This document shows positions 27,049 to 35,629 of a stretch of 64,000 nt of DNA, in pieces. Made by a program: the position numbers and the translations under genes. The notes below the pieces were generated by a model. The model was not told where the DNA came from, ran no database searches, and saw nothing but the letters and a program-made list of their open reading frames with translations. How positions within the stretch are numbered: the stretch's first letter is position 1; every line of letters begins with the position of its first letter. The stretch is from Agromyces mediolanus (GTDB taxonomy: Bacteria > Actinomycetota > Actinomycetes > Actinomycetales > Microbacteriaceae), in NCBI RefSeq assembly GCF_014648575.1, contig NZ_BMRJ01000002.1, positions 499,697 through 563,696 on the forward strand, given 5' to 3'.

Positions 27049-28641
27049 ATGACGCACGACCCCGCGAACCAGCACCCGGCCCACGAGGCCCACACCCTGC
27101 CGCACGCCCCGCTCACCACCGCGAGCGCGACGGTCGACGGCGGCGACCCCGGCCTCTCGAAGAAGGGCCTCTCGGCCGGATCGGTCGGGCTCATCGGCGC
27201 GATCGTCATCGGCATCTCCTGCATCGCCCCGGCGTACACGCTCACGGGCGCGCTCGGCCCGACCGTCGCGGAGGTCGGCACGCAGCTGCCGGCGATCTTC
27301 CTGCTCGGCTTCATCCCCATGCTGCTCGTCGCCTTCGGCTACCGCGAGCTGAACAGCGCGATGCCGGACTCGGGCACCTCCTTCACCTGGGCGACGCGGG
27401 CCTTCGGCCCGTGGGTCGGCTGGATGGCCGGCTGGGGGCTCATCGCCGCGACCGTCGTGGTGCTGTCGAATCTCGCGGGCATCGCGGTGGAGTTCTTCTA
27501 CCTCGCGCTCGCGCAGGCCTTCAACAACCCCGACATCGCGAACCTCGTCGGCAACCCCTTCGTGAACGTCGCGACGTGCCTGGTGTTCATCCTCGGGGCG
27601 ACGTTCATCTCGTACCGCGACATGCAGACGACGCAGAAGCTGCAGTACTGGCTCGTCGGCTTCCAGCTGCTCGTGATGATCGGCTTCGGCGTCGCCGCGT
27701 TCTGGCACGTGGCGAACGGCACCGCCTTCGACCCGACGCAGATCGAGCTGAGCTGGTTCAACCCGCTCGAGGTCGGCTCGTTCTCGGCGATCGTCGCCGG
27801 GCTCTCGGTGTCGCTCTTCGTGTTCTGGGGCTGGGATGTGACCCTCACCATGAACGAGGAGACGAAGGGCTCGAACTCGACGCCGGGCCGGGCGGCGACG
27901 CTCACCGTCACGATCGTCGTCGCGATCTACCTCTTCGTCGCGATGGGCGCGCTCGCCTTCGCGGGCACGGGCGAGGCGGGCGTCGGCCTCGGCAACCCGG
28001 CGATCCAGGAGAACGCGTTCTTCTACCTCGCCGGTCCGATCCTCGGGCCGCTCGCGATCCTCATGTCGATCGCGGTGCTGTCGAGCTCGGCGGCCTCGCT
28101 GCAGTCGACCTTCGTCTCACCCGCGCGCACCCTGCTCGCGATGGGCCACTACGGCGCGCTGCCGAAGCAGTTCTCGAAGGTGAGCCCGCGCTTCTTCACG
28201 CCCGGCTACGCCACCGTCGTCTCGGCGATCGTCGCGGCGGTGTTCTACACCGTGATGCGCTTCGTCAGCGAGGACGTGCTCTGGGACACGATCACGACGC
28301 TCGGCATGATGATCTGCTTCTACTACGGGCTGACCGCGTTCGCGTGCGTCTGGTACTTCCGCAAGACGTGGTTCCGCAGCGGCCGCAACGTGTTCTTCCG
28401 GCTCGTCGCGCCGCTCGTCGGTGGTCTCATCCTCGCGGTGCTGTTCTTCACCACGCTCATCGACAGCATGGACCCGGCGTACGGCTCGGGCTCGAACATC
28501 GGCGGCGTGGGCCTCGTGTTCATCCTCGGGGTGGTCATCCTGCTCGCGGGCGTCGTCGTGATGATCTGGCAGCGCGTCAAGCGGCCGGAGTTCTTCCGCA
28601 GCGAGCACCTCGCCCGCGGCGTCGCCGACCGCGACAGCTAG
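27049..28641 (+). CDS. APC family amino acid/polyamine permease
   Basis: A 530-residue permease with about 12 membrane helices. Helix 1 begins GLIGAIVIGISCIAPAYTLTGALG, and the SGTSFTWATRAFGPWVGW region matches the APC superfamily. The 45-residue N-terminal tail is rich in His, Pro and Thr and should be cytoplasmic. It is the last gene of the operon and is followed by a strong terminator. From the neighbouring enzymes I infer import of putrescine or GABA; which of the two cannot be read from the sequence. Confidence 0.88.
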   Translation: MTHDPANQHPAHEAHTLPHAPLTTASATVDGGDPGLSKKGLSAGSVGLIGAIVIGISCIAPAYTLTGALGPTVAEVGTQLPAIFLLGFIPMLLVAFGYRELNSAMPDSGTSFTWATRAFGPWVGWMAGWGLIAATVVVLSNLAGIAVEFFYLALAQAFNNPDIANLVGNPFVNVATCLVFILGATFISYRDMQTTQKLQYWLVGFQLLVMIGFGVAAFWHVANGTAFDPTQIELSWFNPLEVGSFSAIVAGLSVSLFVFWGWDVTLTMNEETKGSNSTPGRAATLTVTIVVAIYLFVAMGALAFAGTGEAGVGLGNPAIQENAFFYLAGPILGPLAILMSIAVLSSSAASLQSTFVSPARTLLAMGHYGALPKQFSKVSPRFFTPGYATVVSAIVAAVFYTVMRFVSEDVLWDTITTLGMMICFYYGLTAFACVWYFRKTWFRSGRNVFFRLVAPLVGGLILAVLFFTTLIDSMDPAYGSGSNIGGVGLVFILGVVILLAGVVVMIWQRVKRPEFFRSEHLARGVADRDS

Positions 28642-28653
28642 GCCGCACAGACT

Positions 28654-28691
28654 GGAGCCGCCCCGCCGACGACACTCGGCGGGGCGGCTCC
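28654..28691. terminator. bidirectional terminator
   Basis: A perfect 15-bp stem (GGAGCCGCCCCGCCG and its complement) with an eight-base loop lies between the convergent permease and amidohydrolase genes. It should end both transcripts. T-residues after the stem are few, as is common at this GC. Confidence 0.8.
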
Positions 28692-28719
28692 GTTCGTGCC
28701 GGCTCGGGAACGCCGGCGC

Positions 28720-30342
28720 TCAGGCCTCGAACTCGGTGCGGCCGGCGACGACCGTGCGCACGACGCGCGCCTCGAGCAGCGACTCCTCGCCGAGGGCGAA
28801 GGGATCGCGGTCGACGACGGCGAAGTCGGCGGCGAGGCCGGCGGCCAGACTGCCCCGGCGGTGCTCCTCGAGGCAGGAGGCCGCGGCGTCGCGGGTGGCG
28901 TGCACGATCGCCTCGTCGAGGGGGACCGCGAACTCCGGATGGTTCGGCGGGAACGAGTCGTCGAGGGCCGAGCGACGGGTCGCCGCGATGAACATGTTCG
29001 GCAGCGCCTCGTACGGCGCGGTCGGCGCGTCGGTCGAGAACGCCAGGCGCACGCCGGCCTCGGTGTACTCGGGCCAGGCGCAGCCGCGGTCGGCGCGCTC
29101 GTCGCCGAGCATCGCCGCCCAGTTGTCCCAGATCGCCGGGTCGGTGTGCACGGGCTGCATCGAGGCGGTCACGCCGAGGCGGGCCATCCGCGCCGGGGTC
29201 TCGGGCGCGGCGTACTCCAGGTGCTCGATGCGGTGCCGACGGGGGCGCTCGCCGTTCACGGCGACGGCGTGCTCGATCGCGTCGAGGGCGAGGTCGCTCG
29301 CGGCATCCCCGATCGCGTGCAGCGCGATCTGCAGGCCGGCCGCGTCCGCGGCGGCGACGACCGGCTTCGCCCGCTCGAGCGGCCAGATCGGCTCGGCGTT
29401 GGAGCCGTCGGCGTAGGGCAGGCGCAGCGCCGCCGTGCACGCGTCGATGACGCCGTCGAGCACGAGCTTGATGCCGCCGACCCGCAGCGTCGGGTTCCCG
29501 GCCCGCGCGGCGAGTTCGGCGGCGCGCGCCACCTGGGCGAGGTTCTGCTCGTCGTCGCCGGTGTTCTCGATGAACCAGTGCCCGATGACCGTGAGCGGGA
29601 GCGTGCCGCCGCGTCGGGCGGCGGCGCGCTCGAACGCGGCGAGGCCGAGCTCGTCGAAGGCCATGTCGACGACGGCGGTGACGCCGGCGGCGAGGTAGGC
29701 GGCGATCGTGCGCTCGACGGCGGCGTCGCGGTCGGCGTCCGTCGTGGCCGCGGCGAGGAAGGACCAGACGTGCTGCTGCGCGGCCGTCTCGTAGAGCATG
29801 CCGTTGGGTTCGCCGTCGGCGTCGCGGCCGATGCGCCCGCCGATCGGGTCGGGGGTGTCGCGGGTGATGCCGAGCTCGGCGAGCGCGGCGCTGTTCACCC
29901 AGCAGGAGTGGTAGTCGTTCGCGTCGAGGTAGACGGGCACCTCGGCGACGGCGGCGTCGATCATCGCGGCGGTCGGCTTGCCGTCGGGCACGGAGTCGAA
30001 GAGCCAGCCGCGGCCGAGCAGCCGCGGCGCGTCGGGGGCCGCGGCGCGGGCGGCGCGCAGCCGCTCCTGGATGCTCGCGACGCTCCGGGCGTCGGTGAGG
30101 CCGACCCGGCCGAGCGCGTCGCCCATCATGACGAGGTGGGTGTGCGCGTCGACGAAGCCGGGGACGACGAGGCCGCCGCCGAGGTCGATGCGTGTCGCGG
30201 CATCACCGGCCGCTTCGTGCGCCGTCTCGGCGTCGCCGACGTAGGCGAGGGTGTCGCCGTCGACGACGATGGCCTCGGCCCAGGCCGGACCGCCCTCCGC
30301 AGCGGTGAAGATGCGGCCGTTGGTGTAGAGCGTGCGGGTCAC
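28720..30342 (-). CDS. amidohydrolase family protein (YtcJ-like)
   Basis: A 540-residue metal-dependent amidohydrolase of the amidohydrolase-3/YtcJ group. [11 protein letters not shown] gives the HxH metal pair, [16 protein letters not shown] and HRIEHLEYA the later histidines, and [11 protein letters not shown] the Asp. No signal peptide. Family members hydrolyse N-acyl or cyclic amides; the substrate here is unknown. The GTG start at 30342 overlaps the MFS stop (GTGA), so import and hydrolysis are coupled, and both are probably repressed by the divergent TetR protein. Confidence 0.85.
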   Translation of the reverse strand: MTRTLYTNGRIFTAAEGGPAWAEAIVVDGDTLAYVGDAETAHEAAGDAATRIDLGGGLVVPGFVDAHTHLVMMGDALGRVGLTDARSVASIQERLRAARAAAPDAPRLLGRGWLFDSVPDGKPTAAMIDAAVAEVPVYLDANDYHSCWVNSAALAELGITRDTPDPIGGRIGRDADGEPNGMLYETAAQQHVWSFLAAATTDADRDAAVERTIAAYLAAGVTAVVDMAFDELGLAAFERAAARRGGTLPLTVIGHWFIENTGDDEQNLAQVARAAELAARAGNPTLRVGGIKLVLDGVIDACTAALRLPYADGSNAEPIWPLERAKPVVAAADAAGLQIALHAIGDAASDLALDAIEHAVAVNGERPRRHRIEHLEYAAPETPARMARLGVTASMQPVHTDPAIWDNWAAMLGDERADRGCAWPEYTEAGVRLAFSTDAPTAPYEALPNMFIAATRRSALDDSFPPNHPEFAVPLDEAIVHATRDAAASCLEEHRRGSLAAGLAADFAVVDRDPFALGEESLLEARVVRTVVAGRTEFEA

Positions 30343-31613
30343 GCGGGGACCTCCTCGGTGGTGGTGGACGTGGCGGCGCGCTCCTCGCGCTGCAGCCGGG
30401 TGGACAGGCGGGCGACGGCGACGGTCGGCACGGCGAGCACGAAGCTCGCGACGCCGAGCGCGATCGCGAAGCCCTGGAAGCCGAGCACCTCGACGAGCGC
30501 GGCGCCGATCACGGGCGTGAGGCTCGAGCCGACGAGGTAGACGGCCAGCAGCGGGCCCGACCAGCGGCCGTCGGCGTCGAGCGCGGCGGAGGTCGAGACG
30601 AAGTACATGAAGGCGAGCGCGTAGATCGTGTTCCAGGCGACGAAGATCACGATGAAGGTCGTCGGGTCCGCGGCGAAGCCCTCGACGATCTTCAGCGCGC
30701 CGCCGGCGACGAGCAGGATGCCGAGGGGAGCCGCGCGGCCGAGGCGGTCGCCGACGATCGTGAGCACGAGCGAGCCGAGCAGGCCGCCGGCGGTCGCGCC
30801 GCTCAGGGCGATGCCGAGGCCCTCGGGCGTGAGCCCGGCCTGCTCGGTGCCCATGACGCCGGCCATCGCCCAGAGCGAGTCCTCGCTCGCCGCCCAGAGT
30901 GCGAAGGTGACGAGCAGGGTGAAGCCCGCGATGGTGACCGCGCGGGTGGTCGCGGCGCTGCGCACCGGGATCTGACGGATGTGCCCGGTCGGCGGGATCT
31001 CCACGGGCACGGCCTCGGCGACGGCGGCCCCGGCCTGGGGCCCGTGCACCGGCGCGGCGGGCAGCCAGGCGCTGAGCAGGAGGCCGATGAGCGAGAACAG
31101 GGCGAGCGCGCCGAACACCTCGAGCGGGGCGAGTCCGATCACCGGCAGCACGGCCAGCACGACGGTGATGATGCCGCGGTTCGCGAGGCCGTTGAAGCCG
31201 GCGACCCGGTCTGGGTTGCGGAAGGCGGCGAGGGCCGCGCCGGCCGCGGCGACCGCCCCGCCGGCGCCGGCTCCGCCGAGCAGGAGCCCGCCGACGACGA
31301 CGCCCGGGAGGGGGAGCAGTGCGGCGGCGCCGAATCCGACGACCCCGAGCGCGAGTCCGGCCCGGGCGACGAGCCGCCGCCGCGGTCCCGCGCAGAGCGG
31401 GGCGATGGCGAGGCCGACGATGGCGGTGGCGAGGAGGGCGCCCGTGACGATCCAGCTCGCGGTGAGCACGTCGGCGCCGAGCGCGGATTGCAGCGCGCCG
31501 ATCATGTACGGCGAGAGGTTCACGCCGAGGTACCCGGCGATGGCGATGGCGAAGGTCGCGCTGGCGCTGGGCAGGCGGAGCGGGACTCGCGAGGCGAGAT
31601 CGGAGTTCGACAT
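30339..31613 (-). CDS. MFS transporter
   Basis: A 424-residue major facilitator protein with about 12 helices. The MFS loop motif is degenerate (PLCAGPRRRLVARAG after helix 2; GDRLGRAAPLG after helix 8). ATG 31613 is preferred to the GTG at 31637, because CCGGAG lies just before it. Its only partner is the amidohydrolase, and the TetR gene diverges from it, so it either imports the amidohydrolase substrate or exports a toxic one. Direction cannot be told from the sequence. Confidence 0.82.
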   Translation of the reverse strand: MSNSDLASRVPLRLPSASATFAIAIAGYLGVNLSPYMIGALQSALGADVLTASWIVTGALLATAIVGLAIAPLCAGPRRRLVARAGLALGVVGFGAAALLPLPGVVVGGLLLGGAGAGGAVAAAGAALAAFRNPDRVAGFNGLANRGIITVVLAVLPVIGLAPLEVFGALALFSLIGLLLSAWLPAAPVHGPQAGAAVAEAVPVEIPPTGHIRQIPVRSAATTRAVTIAGFTLLVTFALWAASEDSLWAMAGVMGTEQAGLTPEGLGIALSGATAGGLLGSLVLTIVGDRLGRAAPLGILLVAGGALKIVEGFAADPTTFIVIFVAWNTIYALAFMYFVSTSAALDADGRWSGPLLAVYLVGSSLTPVIGAALVEVLGFQGFAIALGVASFVLAVPTVAVARLSTRLQREERAATSTTTEEVPA

Positions 31614-31675
31614 TGGGTCTCCGGGGGAGTCTGGCACGGCGGCGTGCAGGGCGGGGGAGCGGCTCGGCCGCGACC

Positions 31676-31698
31676 ATAAATGAATGGCGTTCGTTTAT
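31676..31698. promoter_or_regulatory. TetR-type operator in the divergent promoter
   Basis: ATAAATGAA, five bases, then TTCGTTTAT form a 23-bp dyad with one mismatched pair, in an AT-rich island within GC-rich sequence. TATTAT at 31696-31701, overlapping the right arm, can serve as a -10 for the TetR gene. It is the expected site for autorepression and control of the MFS/amidohydrolase pair. Confidence 0.7.
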
Positions 31699-31791
31699 TA
31701 TGCAGACGGATGCCCTGGATGGGAAGAGGGAGCCGTCGATCCGAGCGTGTAGCCTCGTTCGGATCGCCCGCGACGCCGAGAGGAGGGGCGG

Positions 31792-32406
31792 ATGCCGCGC
31801 CCCAGAGTGCCGCTGCTGTCCGAGGACCGCATCGCCGACGCCGCGATCGAGCTCATCGACTCGGGCGACGGCTTCGGGGTGAACGCGCTCGCCCGCCGGC
31901 TCGGGGTGACGCCGTCGTCGCTCTACAACCACGTCGACGGCAAGGACGCGATCGTCGAGCTCGTCCGGGACCGGCTCACCGTGCGCTACCTCGCCGAACC
32001 GCCGGAGGGCGGCTGGGAGGACGTCGTCGTCTCGGTCATGCGCGCCCAGCGCCGCATGTACGCGGCGCACCCCCTCATCGTGCCGTTGCTCGTCGGCAAG
32101 ACGATCACCTCCGACCGGGTGATCGCCTCCTACGACCGGGTGGCGACGGCGCTGCTCGAGGCGGGCTTCCCCGAGGACGAGGTGCTCACGATCGTCGCCG
32201 TGCTCGACGGCTTCGCGCTCGGCTTCGGCCTCGACCTCGCCGGGCCGGACGTCGTCTGGCTGCCGCAGCAGCCCACGCGCACCCTCGGCCGGCTGGTGGA
32301 GAGCGGGCCGACCGGCGCCGCGCGCAGCGACCGCGTCTTCGAGGTCGGGCTCGAGCTCCTGATGGATTCGCTGCACGTCCGGCTCGCCCGCATCGCCGGC
32401 CGCTGA
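31792..32406 (+). CDS. TetR family transcriptional regulator
   Basis: A 204-residue regulator with an N-terminal TetR helix-turn-helix (IADAAIELIDSG, then VNALARRLGVTPSSLYNHV) and a helical ligand domain of the TetR_C type. AGGAGGGGCGG precedes the ATG. It diverges from the MFS/amidohydrolase operon with a clear dyad between them, so it probably represses that operon until a ligand, perhaps the amidohydrolase substrate, binds. Confidence 0.9.
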   Translation: MPRPRVPLLSEDRIADAAIELIDSGDGFGVNALARRLGVTPSSLYNHVDGKDAIVELVRDRLTVRYLAEPPEGGWEDVVVSVMRAQRRMYAAHPLIVPLLVGKTITSDRVIASYDRVATALLEAGFPEDEVLTIVAVLDGFALGFGLDLAGPDVVWLPQQPTRTLGRLVESGPTGAARSDRVFEVGLELLMDSLHVRLARIAGR

Positions 32407-32457
32407 CCGGGCGCGTCGCCGCGCTTTGGCCCCTTCCGTCGGCGGCATCCGTCCAGC

Positions 32458-32463
32458 TAGCGT
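32458..32463 (+). promoter_or_regulatory. -10 element TAGCGT of the DUF937 gene
   Basis: TAGCGT lies 45 bases before the ATG at 32509; AGAAGGAG provides the ribosome site. No consensus -35 is evident. Confidence 0.45.
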
Positions 32464-32508
32464 GAACGCGGGACGCCCCGGACGCGGGCGCCAGAAGGAG
32501 ACGCACCA

Positions 32509-33135
32509 ATGGCAGCACTCGACGAGCTCATGAGCAGCCTTCCCATCGGCGACATCGCGAAGAAGCTCGGCGTCGACGAGGCGACCGCGAGCCAGGCGGT
32601 CGAGCAGGCGCTCCCCGCCCTCCTCGCCGGCATGGGCGCCAACGCCCAGGACGAGGCGGGCGCCGCCTCGCTGCAGAAGGCCGTCTCGAAGCACGACCCC
32701 TCGCTCGTCGAGGGCGGCGTGAACCTCGCCGACGTCGACGAGGAGGACGGCAAGAAGATCGTGAAGAACGTCTTCGGCCAGAACACCGACCAGGTCGTGC
32801 AGGCCCTCGACCAGAAGCAGGGCGGCGGCGCCGGCGACCTCATCGGCAAGCTGCTGCCGATCCTCGCCCCGATCGTGCTGAGCTTCCTCGCACAGCAGTT
32901 CACCAAGAAGTCCGCGGGCGGCGAGGCGCAGGGCGGCGGCATCGGCGATCTGCTCGGCGGCCTCCTCGGCGGCGGCGGATCCGGCTCCGGCGGTTCGGCC
33001 GGCGGCGTCGACCTCGGTGGCCTCCTCGGGGGCCTGTTCGGCGGCGGATCCGGCGGCGGCTCGCAGGCGCAGGGCGGCGGGCTCGGTGATCTGCTCGGCG
33101 GCCTCGGCGGCCTCCTCGGCGGCGGCAAGCGCTGA
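32509..33135 (+). CDS. DUF937 domain protein with glycine-rich tail
   Basis: A 208-residue protein. Residues 1-130 form a helical DUF937 domain (DELMSSLPIGDIAKKLGVDE, then NVFGQNTDQVVQALDQK). The last 70 residues are repeats of the form GGGIGDLLGGLLGGG, low in complexity and probably disordered or self-associating. No signal peptide or lipobox. The function is not known; the repeated G-L-L-G-G units suggest assembly. It stands alone before the dehydratase pair, with its own promoter. Confidence 0.8.
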   Translation: MAALDELMSSLPIGDIAKKLGVDEATASQAVEQALPALLAGMGANAQDEAGAASLQKAVSKHDPSLVEGGVNLADVDEEDGKKIVKNVFGQNTDQVVQALDQKQGGGAGDLIGKLLPILAPIVLSFLAQQFTKKSAGGEAQGGGIGDLLGGLLGGGGSGSGGSAGGVDLGGLLGGLFGGGSGGGSQAQGGGLGDLLGGLGGLLGGGKR

Positions 33136-33157
33136 TCCTGCGGACACCCCGCCCGTC

Positions 33158-33163
33158 TAGACT
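33158..33163 (+). promoter_or_regulatory. -10 element TAGACT, leaderless start
   Basis: TAGACT ends six bases before the GTG at 33170 with no Shine-Dalgarno, so transcription probably begins at the start codon of the dehydratase gene. Confidence 0.6.
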
Positions 33164-33169
33164 GGCGGG

Positions 33170-33616
33170 GTGTCCGTGAATCCCGAACTCGTCGGCCGGG
33201 AGTTCCCGCCGACCGCGCCGTACCTCGTCGGCCGCGAGAAGGTGCGCGAGTTCGCCCGCGCCGTGCTCGCCTCCACGCCGATCTCGCTCGACCCCGAGGC
33301 CGCTCGGGCGGCCGGGTACGCCGACGTCGTCGCTCCGCCGACCTTCGCCGTCGTCATCCAGGAGCAGACGCTCGCGCAGCTGCTCGCCGAGCCCGACGCG
33401 GGCATCGACTTCTCGCGCGTCGTGCACGGCAGCCAGCAGTTCGTGCAGAGCCGGCCGATCGTCGCCGGCGACCTGCTCACCGCGGCGCTCGCCGTCACGA
33501 GCGTGAAGTCGCTCGGTGCGCACGCCATGGTGACCGCCGAGTCCACGATCACCGACGCCGACGGTGCGCACGTCGTCACCGCGATCTCGACGCTCGTCGT
33601 GCGAGGGGAGGACTGA
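33170..33616 (+). CDS. MaoC/FAS1-like dehydratase subunit, HadA type
   Basis: A 148-residue hot-dog fold protein (SVNPELVGREFPPTAPYLV at the start, VVAPPTFAVVIQEQ) that lacks the catalytic hydratase-2 motif, as expected for the structural subunit of a heterodimeric (3R)-hydroxyacyl dehydratase. Its stop overlaps the ATG of the catalytic partner. This pair before murB is a conserved actinobacterial arrangement, so a fatty-acid synthesis role is likely. Confidence 0.85.
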   Translation: MSVNPELVGREFPPTAPYLVGREKVREFARAVLASTPISLDPEAARAAGYADVVAPPTFAVVIQEQTLAQLLAEPDAGIDFSRVVHGSQQFVQSRPIVAGDLLTAALAVTSVKSLGAHAMVTAESTITDADGAHVVTAISTLVVRGED

Positions 33617-34065
33617 TGGCCGCGCCGCAGACCCCGGAGTTCGCCTCGCTCGCGGTGGGCGACGTCGTCGCCGAGCAGAGCTTCGCGCTCACCCGCGACA
33701 CGCTCGTCCGCTACGCGGGCGCCTCGGGCGACTTCAACCCGATCCACTACCGCGACGACGTCGCCAAGGCGGTCGGCCTGCCGGGCGTGCTCGCCCACGG
33801 CATGCTCACGATGGGCTTCGCCGTGCAGCCGGTCGTCGACTGGGCGGTCGACCCCGGCCGCGTCGTCGACTACCAGGTGCGCTTCACCCGGCCCGTGGTC
33901 GTCGACCCCGAGCTGGGCGCCGTCGTGCAGGTCGTCGCGAAGGTCGGTCAGCTGGATGCCGAGGCCGCCGTCGCCCGCATCGATCTCACCGTGAAGGTGG
34001 GCGACGAGACCGTGCTCGGCAAGGCGCAGGTGCGCGTCGAGCTCGGCGACCGCGGCGGACGATGA
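33616..34065 (+). CDS. MaoC-like dehydratase catalytic subunit, HadB type
   Basis: A 149-residue hot-dog fold hydratase 2. YAGASGDFNPIHYRDDVAKAVGLPGVLAHG contains the catalytic Asp and His of the family. It would dehydrate (3R)-hydroxyacyl intermediates together with the 33170 product. TGATG joins it to the upstream gene and ATGA to murB, so the three are one translational unit. Confidence 0.9.
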   Translation: MAAPQTPEFASLAVGDVVAEQSFALTRDTLVRYAGASGDFNPIHYRDDVAKAVGLPGVLAHGMLTMGFAVQPVVDWAVDPGRVVDYQVRFTRPVVVDPELGAVVQVVAKVGQLDAEAAVARIDLTVKVGDETVLGKAQVRVELGDRGGR

Positions 34066-35252
34066 CGGGCGCGAGCTTCGCCGAGCTCACGACGCTCCGC
34101 CTCGGCGGGCCGATCGCCCGGCTCGTGACGGCGACCACGCAGCGCGACCTCGTCGACCTGCTGCACGGCGTCTGGGGATCGGGCGAGCCCTGGCTCGTGC
34201 TCGGCGGCGGCTCGAACCTCGTCGCGGGCGACGAGGGCTTCGACGGCACGGTCGTGCGCATCGCGACGAACGGCATCGAGGTGCTGCCCGACGCCCCCGA
34301 GGGCTCGGTGCGGCTGCGCGTGCAGGCGGGCGAGAACTGGGACGGCTTCATCGCCTGGACCGTCGCGCACGGCTACTCGGGGCTCGAGGCGCTCTCGGGC
34401 ATCCCCGGCTCCGTCGGCGCCGCCCCGGTGCAGAACATCGGCGCCTACGGACAGGAGCTGTCGGAGGCGCTGCTCGGGGTCTGGCTCCTCGACGAGGGCG
34501 CGGACGCCCCGCGCTGGATGCCGGCCGACGAGCTCGAGCTCGGCTACCGCACCTCGGTGCTGAAGCAGGGGCTCGCCGGCGTCGTCGTCGCCGTCGAGGT
34601 GCAGCTGCACGACACGGCCGCCGAGCGCGCCGTGCTCGGCGAGGCGATCGGCCGGCCCATCGCCTACGCCCAGCTCGCCGCCGCACTCGGCGTGCAGCCG
34701 GGCGACCGCGCGCCGGTCGCGAAGGTGCGCGAGACCGTGCTGGCCCTGCGCGGCTCGAAGGGCATGGTGCTCGATCCCGACGACCCCGACTCGGTGAGCG
34801 CCGGCTCCTTCTTCACGAACCCGATCGTCACCGAGCGGGTGGCGCGCACGCTGCCCGCCGACGCCCCGCGCTGGTACCTCGAGCCCGAGCAGCCCGACGA
34901 GGTGGTGCCGCTCTCGCGGCTCGCCTCGCACTCGCCGCTCGACGCCTTCCTCGAGCTGCAGGCCGAGCTCGCCGCCGCCGACGAGGAGCCGGCCGCCGAC
35001 GCCGCGCCGGCCGAGCCGCTCGTGAAGCTCTCGGCCGCGTGGCTCATCGAGCAGTCCGGCATCCGCCGCGGCTTCGCACTGCCCGGCTCGCGCGCCGCGG
35101 TCTCCTCGAAGCACACCCTCGCACTCACGAACCGGGGCGGGGCCACGGCCGCCGAGCTCGCCGAGCTCGCGCGCTACGTGCGCCACCGCGTGCAGGCCGA
35201 GTTCGGCATCGTGCTGCACCCGGAGCCCGTGCTCGTCGGCGTCGAGATCTAG
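34062..35252 (+). CDS. murB: UDP-N-acetylenolpyruvoylglucosamine reductase
   Basis: A 396-residue FAD enzyme that reduces UDP-GlcNAc-enolpyruvate to UDP-MurNAc in peptidoglycan synthesis. GGGSNLV and GIPGSVGAAPVQNIGAYGQE bind FAD; SAGSFFTNPI holds the proton-donor Ser, and the C-terminal FGIVLHPEPVLVG the Glu. It is a type I enzyme with an acidic Ala/Glu insertion (about residues 305-318). It starts at the ATG overlapping the HadB stop. Confidence 0.95.
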   Translation: MTGASFAELTTLRLGGPIARLVTATTQRDLVDLLHGVWGSGEPWLVLGGGSNLVAGDEGFDGTVVRIATNGIEVLPDAPEGSVRLRVQAGENWDGFIAWTVAHGYSGLEALSGIPGSVGAAPVQNIGAYGQELSEALLGVWLLDEGADAPRWMPADELELGYRTSVLKQGLAGVVVAVEVQLHDTAAERAVLGEAIGRPIAYAQLAAALGVQPGDRAPVAKVRETVLALRGSKGMVLDPDDPDSVSAGSFFTNPIVTERVARTLPADAPRWYLEPEQPDEVVPLSRLASHSPLDAFLELQAELAAADEEPAADAAPAEPLVKLSAAWLIEQSGIRRGFALPGSRAAVSSKHTLALTNRGGATAAELAELARYVRHRVQAEFGIVLHPEPVLVGVEI

Positions 35253-35288
35253 CCGTCTCGATCGCGGCGCTCGACGACGGCTCGCGAC

Positions 35289-35492
35289 TCAGCCGGTCTC
35301 GCCGCCGAAGGCGCGGCGGGTGAGCGCCTGCACGTCGCGGTCGATCGTCGCGAGCTCCGTGCGGAGTTCGGCGGTGGCCCGCCCGATCTCGGCGCGGAAC
35401 AGCGAACTCAGGTGCACGGTCTGCCAGCTCGTCATGCCGATGACGACGCTCGCGAACACCCCGATGAGCACCCAGCTCTGCACCTCGGTCAT
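35289..35492 (-). CDS. small membrane protein with coiled-coil tail
   Basis: A 67-residue protein with one N-terminal helix (SWVLIGVFASVVIGMTSW) and a charged helical tail (LFRAEIGRATAELRTELATIDRD). CAGGAGGAGGGTGCG before the ATG is a strong ribosome site, which supports it as a real gene. It is convergent with murB. I do not recognise a family. Confidence 0.65.
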   Translation of the reverse strand: MTEVQSWVLIGVFASVVIGMTSWQTVHLSSLFRAEIGRATAELRTELATIDRDVQALTRRAFGGETG

Positions 35493-35617
35493 CGCACCCT
35501 CCTCCTGTCTCGGCCCCCGGTGTTTCGACCCTATGCGATCCGTCGGGCGCCGTCGGGTTCGGGCCTGAAGCTGTGGAGCGTTCCGTCACAGGCGGCAGTG
35601 GGGAGGAGCAGGCGGGC

Positions 35618-35623
35618 TAGGCT
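35618..35623 (+). promoter_or_regulatory. -10 element TAGGCT, leaderless start
   Basis: TAGGCT ends six bases before the GTG at 35630, with no usable Shine-Dalgarno at the right distance. Confidence 0.55.
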
Positions 35624-35629
35624 CGGCGG

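Noticed and set aside
23204-27049. A 1,280-codon open frame antisense to gabD, the amine oxidase and the stress protein
   Set aside because: Low-complexity antisense translation with no family motif; the sense genes are complete.
31614-31637. An upstream GTG start for the MFS transporter at 31637
   Set aside because: The eight extra residues (Pro/Asp/Ser-rich) are not membrane-like, and a CCGGAG ribosome site precedes ATG 31613.
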